A DNA stretch of 64,000 bases from Antarctobacter albus (lineage in GTDB: Bacteria > Pseudomonadota > Alphaproteobacteria > Rhodobacterales > Rhodobacteraceae), in contig NZ_FMZI01000010.1 in assembly GCF_900101505.1 (NCBI RefSeq), forward strand, positions 159,562-223,561. Reading direction: 5' to 3'. The first letter of the stretch is position 1; every line of letters starts with the position of its first letter. Under the pieces are notes generated by a model. The model made no database searches, had not been told where the DNA came from, and saw nothing but the letters and a program-made list of their open reading frames with translations. Shown piece by piece: positions 60,627 to 64,000 of the stretch. A program made the translations under genes and the position numbers.

Positions 60627-61526
60627 ATGGACCTCTGGATCATTGCCACCCTTTGCGCGGCCACCTTTCAGACCGCGCGTTTCATGCTGCACAAGCTGTT
60701 GGCGACGGGCGACATCAGCGCCACGGGCAGCACCTTTGCGCGGTTTGCCTATGCCATGCCGGCGGGACTGGTGGTGCTGCTGCTGTACCTGGGCCTGACC
60801 GGGACCAGCCTGCCCATGCCCGCGCCTGCATTCTGGCCCTGGGCGGTGGTCGGCGGGCTGGGGCAGATCCTGGCAACGGTGCTGGTGGTCCTTGCCTTCC
60901 GCGAGCGCAATTTCGCCGTGGGCATCACCTTCAAGAAGACCGAGGTCATCCAGACCGCGCTGATGGGGTTCGTCCTTTTGGGCGAGGCGATCTCTCCACT
61001 TGGCTGGCTGGCGATCGGGATCGGGCTGGTGGGCGTGCTGATGCTGTCCAAGACGCCGGATGCGGCGGGGCTGTGGCGCGGGCTGCGCAGTCGCGCGGTG
61101 CTGCTGGGCGTCGGGTCGGGCTTTTTCTTTGCGGTCGCGGGCGTGGGCTATCGCGCCACGACGCTGGAAGTGCCCAGCGAGGACCCGGTGCTGCGCGCGG
61201 CCCTGTCGCTGGTCTGCGTGACGGCCATGCAGACCCTGGGCATGGCGTTCTGGCTGCGCTGGCGCGAGCCGGGGCAGATTGCCGCCGTCTGGGCCGCGCG
61301 AGGCCGGGCGGTCTGGCTGGGGCTGACCTCGATGGCCGGAACAATGGGTTGGTTCACCGCCTTCACGCTGCAGAAGGCGGCCTATGTCTACGCGCTGGGC
61401 CAGGTGGAGCTGATCCTGTCGCTGGCGGCCTCGGTCCTGTTCTTTCGCGAAACCGTCACGCGGCGGGAGGTGCTGGGGATTGCGGTGCTGACGGCCTCGA
61501 TCCTGGTGCTTGTGCTGGGGCTGTGA
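60627..61526 (+). CDS. EamA/DMT family transporter
   Basis: A 299-residue protein with ten hydrophobic helices in two repeats, typical of EamA drug/metabolite transporters: TARFMLHKLLATGDIS, KKTEVIQTALMGFVLLGEA and GQVELILSLAASVLFFRETVT. The substrate is unknown. Its 3' end overlaps the end of the convergent DUF817 gene by 71 bp, which is more than usual. Confidence 0.9.
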   Translation: MDLWIIATLCAATFQTARFMLHKLLATGDISATGSTFARFAYAMPAGLVVLLLYLGLTGTSLPMPAPAFWPWAVVGGLGQILATVLVVLAFRERNFAVGITFKKTEVIQTALMGFVLLGEAISPLGWLAIGIGLVGVLMLSKTPDAAGLWRGLRSRAVLLGVGSGFFFAVAGVGYRATTLEVPSEDPVLRAALSLVCVTAMQTLGMAFWLRWREPGQIAAVWAARGRAVWLGLTSMAGTMGWFTAFTLQKAAYVYALGQVELILSLAASVLFFRETVTRREVLGIAVLTASILVLVLGL

Positions 61527-62352
61527 GCGGCGCGCGCGAGAGCGCGTCGCGCAGGACCAGCGTCACGGTTGTGAAGCTGACGTAAAGCAGAAGATACCAC
61601 GAGCCCATCTTGGACAGGTGCACGAGGTCGAGGGTGGTCTGGCCCTTGTAGAGCCATGTGTTGGTATTCGTGCCCACGTTCTCGGCGATCCAGAGGAAGA
61701 TCGAGGTGAGGAAAGCGGCCACGGGCAGCGGCATCCAGCGGCGGGTACGGTTGATCGTGAACCAGACGCGGGTGCGGGCGAAGAGCAGCACCGTGGCGGC
61801 CATCAGGACATAGCGCGCGTCGGGCAGGTAGTGGTGGGCGAAGAAATTGACGTAGATCGCCACGGCCAGCGCCACGCTGGTCCAGAACGGCGGGTAGGGC
61901 GCGAAATTCATGTCGAAGATGCGGATGACCCGAGCCATGTAGCTGCCGACCGCCGCGTACATGAAGCCGGAGAAGAGCGGCACGCCGTGGATCTTCAGAA
62001 GCGCGTCCTCGGGATAGGCCCAGCTTCCTGCGTTTACCTTGAACAGTTCCATCGCCGTGCCGGTGAGGTGGAATAGCAGGATGACCCTGGCCTCGGTCAG
62101 GGTTTCGAGTTTCAGCGCAAGGAAGGAGAGCTGCAGGGTGAGGGCATAGAGGAAGAGCCCGTCGTAGCGATGAAGTGCCCAGTCGTCCTGCCAGATGCGG
62201 TCCGACAGGATCAGCCCGCCCAGCATCAGGAAGCCGAAGAGGCAGGCCCAGCCCTGCTTGAGCAGGAACATCAGGAGATCGGCAAGGCCGGTGGGGAGAT
62301 GCGCGCGGGTGAAATCCCCGAGCGCGCGTTCGAGGCGTCTGGTCGTGATCAT
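61456..62352 (-). CDS. DUF817 family membrane protein
   Basis: A 298-residue polytopic membrane protein of the DUF817 family. Conserved features are LKQGWACLFGFLML, HLTGTAMELFKVNAGSWAYPE, FFAHHYLPDARYV and WIAENVGTNTNTW. The function is unknown. The C-terminus is low-complexity (Pro/Ala) and is encoded by DNA shared with the EamA gene. ATG at 62352 is preferred over an upstream GTG at 62382. Confidence 0.88.
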   Translation of the reverse strand: MITTRRLERALGDFTRAHLPTGLADLLMFLLKQGWACLFGFLMLGGLILSDRIWQDDWALHRYDGLFLYALTLQLSFLALKLETLTEARVILLFHLTGTAMELFKVNAGSWAYPEDALLKIHGVPLFSGFMYAAVGSYMARVIRIFDMNFAPYPPFWTSVALAVAIYVNFFAHHYLPDARYVLMAATVLLFARTRVWFTINRTRRWMPLPVAAFLTSIFLWIAENVGTNTNTWLYKGQTTLDLVHLSKMGSWYLLLYVSFTTVTLVLRDALSRAPLTAPAQAPGSRPSAPQSPAPPAA

Positions 62353-62421
62353 GGCGTCTTGTGGCCCCTTGGGGGAGGGCACGCCAGTCAGGGATGCCTG
62401 ACCTTTTGGCTGCTGGGGAGC

Positions 62422-62485
62422 GGGGGCGCTGCCCCCGTCTCCCTTCGGTCGACTCCCCCGGGTGTATTTTGGCCAAGAAGAAGCC
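62422..62485. repeat. GGGGGC/GCCCCC hairpin intergenic repeat, copy 2
   Basis: GGGGGCGCTGCCCCC (62422-62436) followed by GTCTCCCTTCGGTCGACTCC and CCCGGGTGTATTTT; same order as 42107-42171. It lies between two minus-strand genes (cupin stop, DUF817 start). Confidence 0.75.
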
Positions 62486-62496
62486 AGGGGTGGTCG

Positions 62497-62904
<408 letters not shown>

Positions 62905-62979
62905 GGTGGGCCTCGTGGTTGTTGGCGACATGCCCACCCTAGGCGATTCCGGGTGCGGGGGAAGCCCGGGCGGATGGTC

Positions 62980-63522
62980 TCAGTCCGGCAGGCGTTCGAG
63001 GCGTGTGGGCGGGACATGGTCCACAAGCCAGACACCGTTCAGCGACCGGAAGAACAGCGTGCCGCTGCGGCCCATCTCTCCGGCGGCGACGGCAAGGATG
63101 ACCGGCTTGCCGCGGCGGGCGCCGACCTTTTTGGCGGTCTCGACGTCCGGTGACAGGTGTACGTGATGGCGGGACATGGGGCGCAGACCCTCGGCCAGGA
63201 TCGCGTCGAGCGCGCCGGGATGGGTGCCGTGATAGAGCGTTTCGGGCGGGGCGAGCGGCGTCAGGCCCAGATCGACCGGGATCGAGTGGCCCTGGTTGGC
63301 ACGGATGCGGCTGCCATCCGGGGAGAGCGCGAAGCGCTGTTTGTCGGAGGCGGCGACGACCTGCTCCAGCCGCGCGCGGGTGAGGGGCATGGGCGCGCGG
63401 TCCAGCAGGTCGTCGATCGTCGCCCAGCCGCCCGCGTCGAGCGTGAGCCCGATCTCCTGCGGGGCGTGGCGCAGCACGTAGGAGAGGAATTTCGATATGT
63501 CGCGGTCGTTTGCCATGCCCAT
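62980..63522 (-). CDS. kptA: RNA 2'-phosphotransferase (Tpt1/KptA)
   Basis: A 180-residue KptA that moves a 2'-phosphate from RNA to NAD. Key segments are [24 protein letters not shown] and HHVHLSPD. Bacteria lack the tRNA-splicing pathway that needs it in yeast, so its role here is unclear. Two possible ATGs (63522 and 63516) lie just after the glyA terminator hairpin, and no Shine-Dalgarno is visible. Confidence 0.92.
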   Translation of the reverse strand: MGMANDRDISKFLSYVLRHAPQEIGLTLDAGGWATIDDLLDRAPMPLTRARLEQVVAASDKQRFALSPDGSRIRANQGHSIPVDLGLTPLAPPETLYHGTHPGALDAILAEGLRPMSRHHVHLSPDVETAKKVGARRGKPVILAVAAGEMGRSGTLFFRSLNGVWLVDHVPPTRLERLPD

Positions 63523-63525
63523 GGA

Positions 63526-63562
63526 TATGAAAAACCGCCGTGGAGAAGTCCACGGCGGTTTT
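63526..63562 (-). terminator. Terminator of glyA abutting kptA
   Basis: The stem AAAACCGCCGTGGA / TCCACGGCGGTTTT (perfect 14 bp, GAAG loop) followed on the minus strand by TTTTT ends 4 bp before the kptA start codon. On the plus strand it also has a T-run, so it could work in both directions. Confidence 0.85.
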
Positions 63563-63607
63563 CCTGACCTTGGGGGCGGCGGGGTGATCCCCGGCCTGCG
63601 TGCGCGT

Positions 63608-64000
63608 TCAGAGCTCGGGGTAGATCGGGAACCGTTTGCAGAGGGCGTCGACCTCAGCCTTGACCTTTTCCTCGACCGCGGCGTTGTTGTCCTCGCCGTT
63701 AGCGGCCAGGCCGTCGACGACCTCGATGATCCAGTCCGCGATCTGGCGGAACTCGGCCTCGCCGAAGCCGCGGGTGGTGCCCGCCGGGCTGCCGAGGCGG
63801 ATGCCGCTGGTCACCGTCGGCTTTTCCGGATCGAAGGGCACGCCGTTCTTGTTGCAGGTGATATGCGCCCGGCCCAGGGCCTTTTCGGTGGCGTTGCCCT
63901 TGACGCCCTTGGGCCGCAGGTCGACCAGCACCACATGCGTGTCGGTGCCATGCGTGACCGTGTCCAGGCCGCCCTTGATCAGCTGGTCGCTGAGCGCCTG
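63608..64000 (-). CDS. glyA: Serine hydroxymethyltransferase, 3' part
   Basis: This is the C-terminal ~130 residues of SHMT, which interconverts serine and glycine with tetrahydrofolate and PLP. The frame is open to the window edge ([17 protein letters not shown], then [15 protein letters not shown] and [20 protein letters not shown]). The full enzyme is about 430 residues. The start and the PLP lysine are outside the window. The terminator at 63526-63562 follows. Confidence 0.95.
   Translation of the reverse strand, partial: QALSDQLIKGGLDTVTHGTDTHVVLVDLRPKGVKGNATEKALGRAHITCNKNGVPFDPEKPTVTSGIRLGSPAGTTRGFGEAEFRQIADWIIEVVDGLAANGEDNNAAVEEKVKAEVDALCKRFPIYPEL

Overview
The window looks like chromosomal DNA of a GC-rich marine-type alphaproteobacterium of the Rhodobacterales (Roseobacter/Paracoccus relatives). 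The reasons are the strong G/C third-position bias, the gene families present (TAXI-TRAP transporter, BKACE, SqrR/BigR-like ArsR, DUF1127-like and DUF2061 proteins, GcvA-type LysR regulators), an alphaproteobacterial-type LexA box (GTTC-N7-GTTC), and a G-rich intergenic repeat of a kind I remember from this order. There is no rRNA, CRISPR array, insertion sequence, phage or integrase. Genes are packed tightly and no gene-free stretch exceeds about 215 bp, so the longest gaps (36919-37128, 47921-48132, 53110-53298) hold only ordinary leader DNA.

Layout. 1-9 kb: housekeeping and transport (end of trpF, pyrD, DUF952, a 5'-nucleotidase, LysR, an ABC exporter, tRNA-Gly, a SulP permease). 8.9-14.8 kb: a LysR gene followed by a sulfatase plus TRAP (TAXI) uptake operon. 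14.8-17.4 kb: an ABM-like protein, then an acyl-CoA dehydrogenase coupled to an APH-fold kinase, a split version of human ACAD10/11.

17.4-25.0 kb: the most unusual block. It holds a CofD-like protein and, divergently, a tightly overlapping operon of Nudix hydrolase, PhoU-APH kinase fusion, ATP-grasp ligase, HprK-related kinase B, histidine phosphatase, metallophosphoesterase and a small amphi-Trp protein. I recognise its core as the GAK-type cassette named in protein-family databases but, as far as I know, without an experimental function. It looks like a phosphorylation/ligation and dephosphorylation circuit around a tiny protein.

25.1-32.4 kb: a catabolic operon for four-carbon sugar acids (OtnK, OtnC, OtnI) with a 3HCDH-family dehydrogenase, BKACE, SDR and PdxK-like kinase. 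It ends in a two-domain protein that fuses a TIM barrel to a methylglyoxal synthase with intact catalytic residues. The pathway makes DHAP, the substrate of methylglyoxal synthase. 32.4-39.0 kb: a large glycosidase-like protein with an acidic disordered tail, YedK/HMCES peptidase, a methyltransferase, DUF1992 and an acyl-CoA synthetase.

39.0-46.2 kb: a minus-strand catabolic group (PcaD- and PcaB-like enzymes, alpha/beta hydrolase, Zn-alcohol dehydrogenase, enolase-superfamily protein), then a SqrR/BigR-like ArsR repressor overlapping an amidase. 46.3-53.1 kb: a periplasmic COG3904-type protein, FKBP, HAD, alpha/beta hydrolase, TruB, an unknown protein spanned by large palindromes, and MetG. 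53.3-64.0 kb: two convergent MFS paralogues, a LexA-controlled ImuA-like protein without imuB, an aldo/keto reductase, an XRE regulator with candidate operators, DUF2061 plus fatty-acid desaturase, an EamA/DUF817 pair with overlapping 3' ends, a cupin, KptA, and the 3' part of glyA.

Two intergenic repeat families recur inside the window: a GTAC-phased palindromic element (431-500 and 49641-49711) and a GGGGGC/GCCCCC hairpin element (42107-42171 and 62422-62485).
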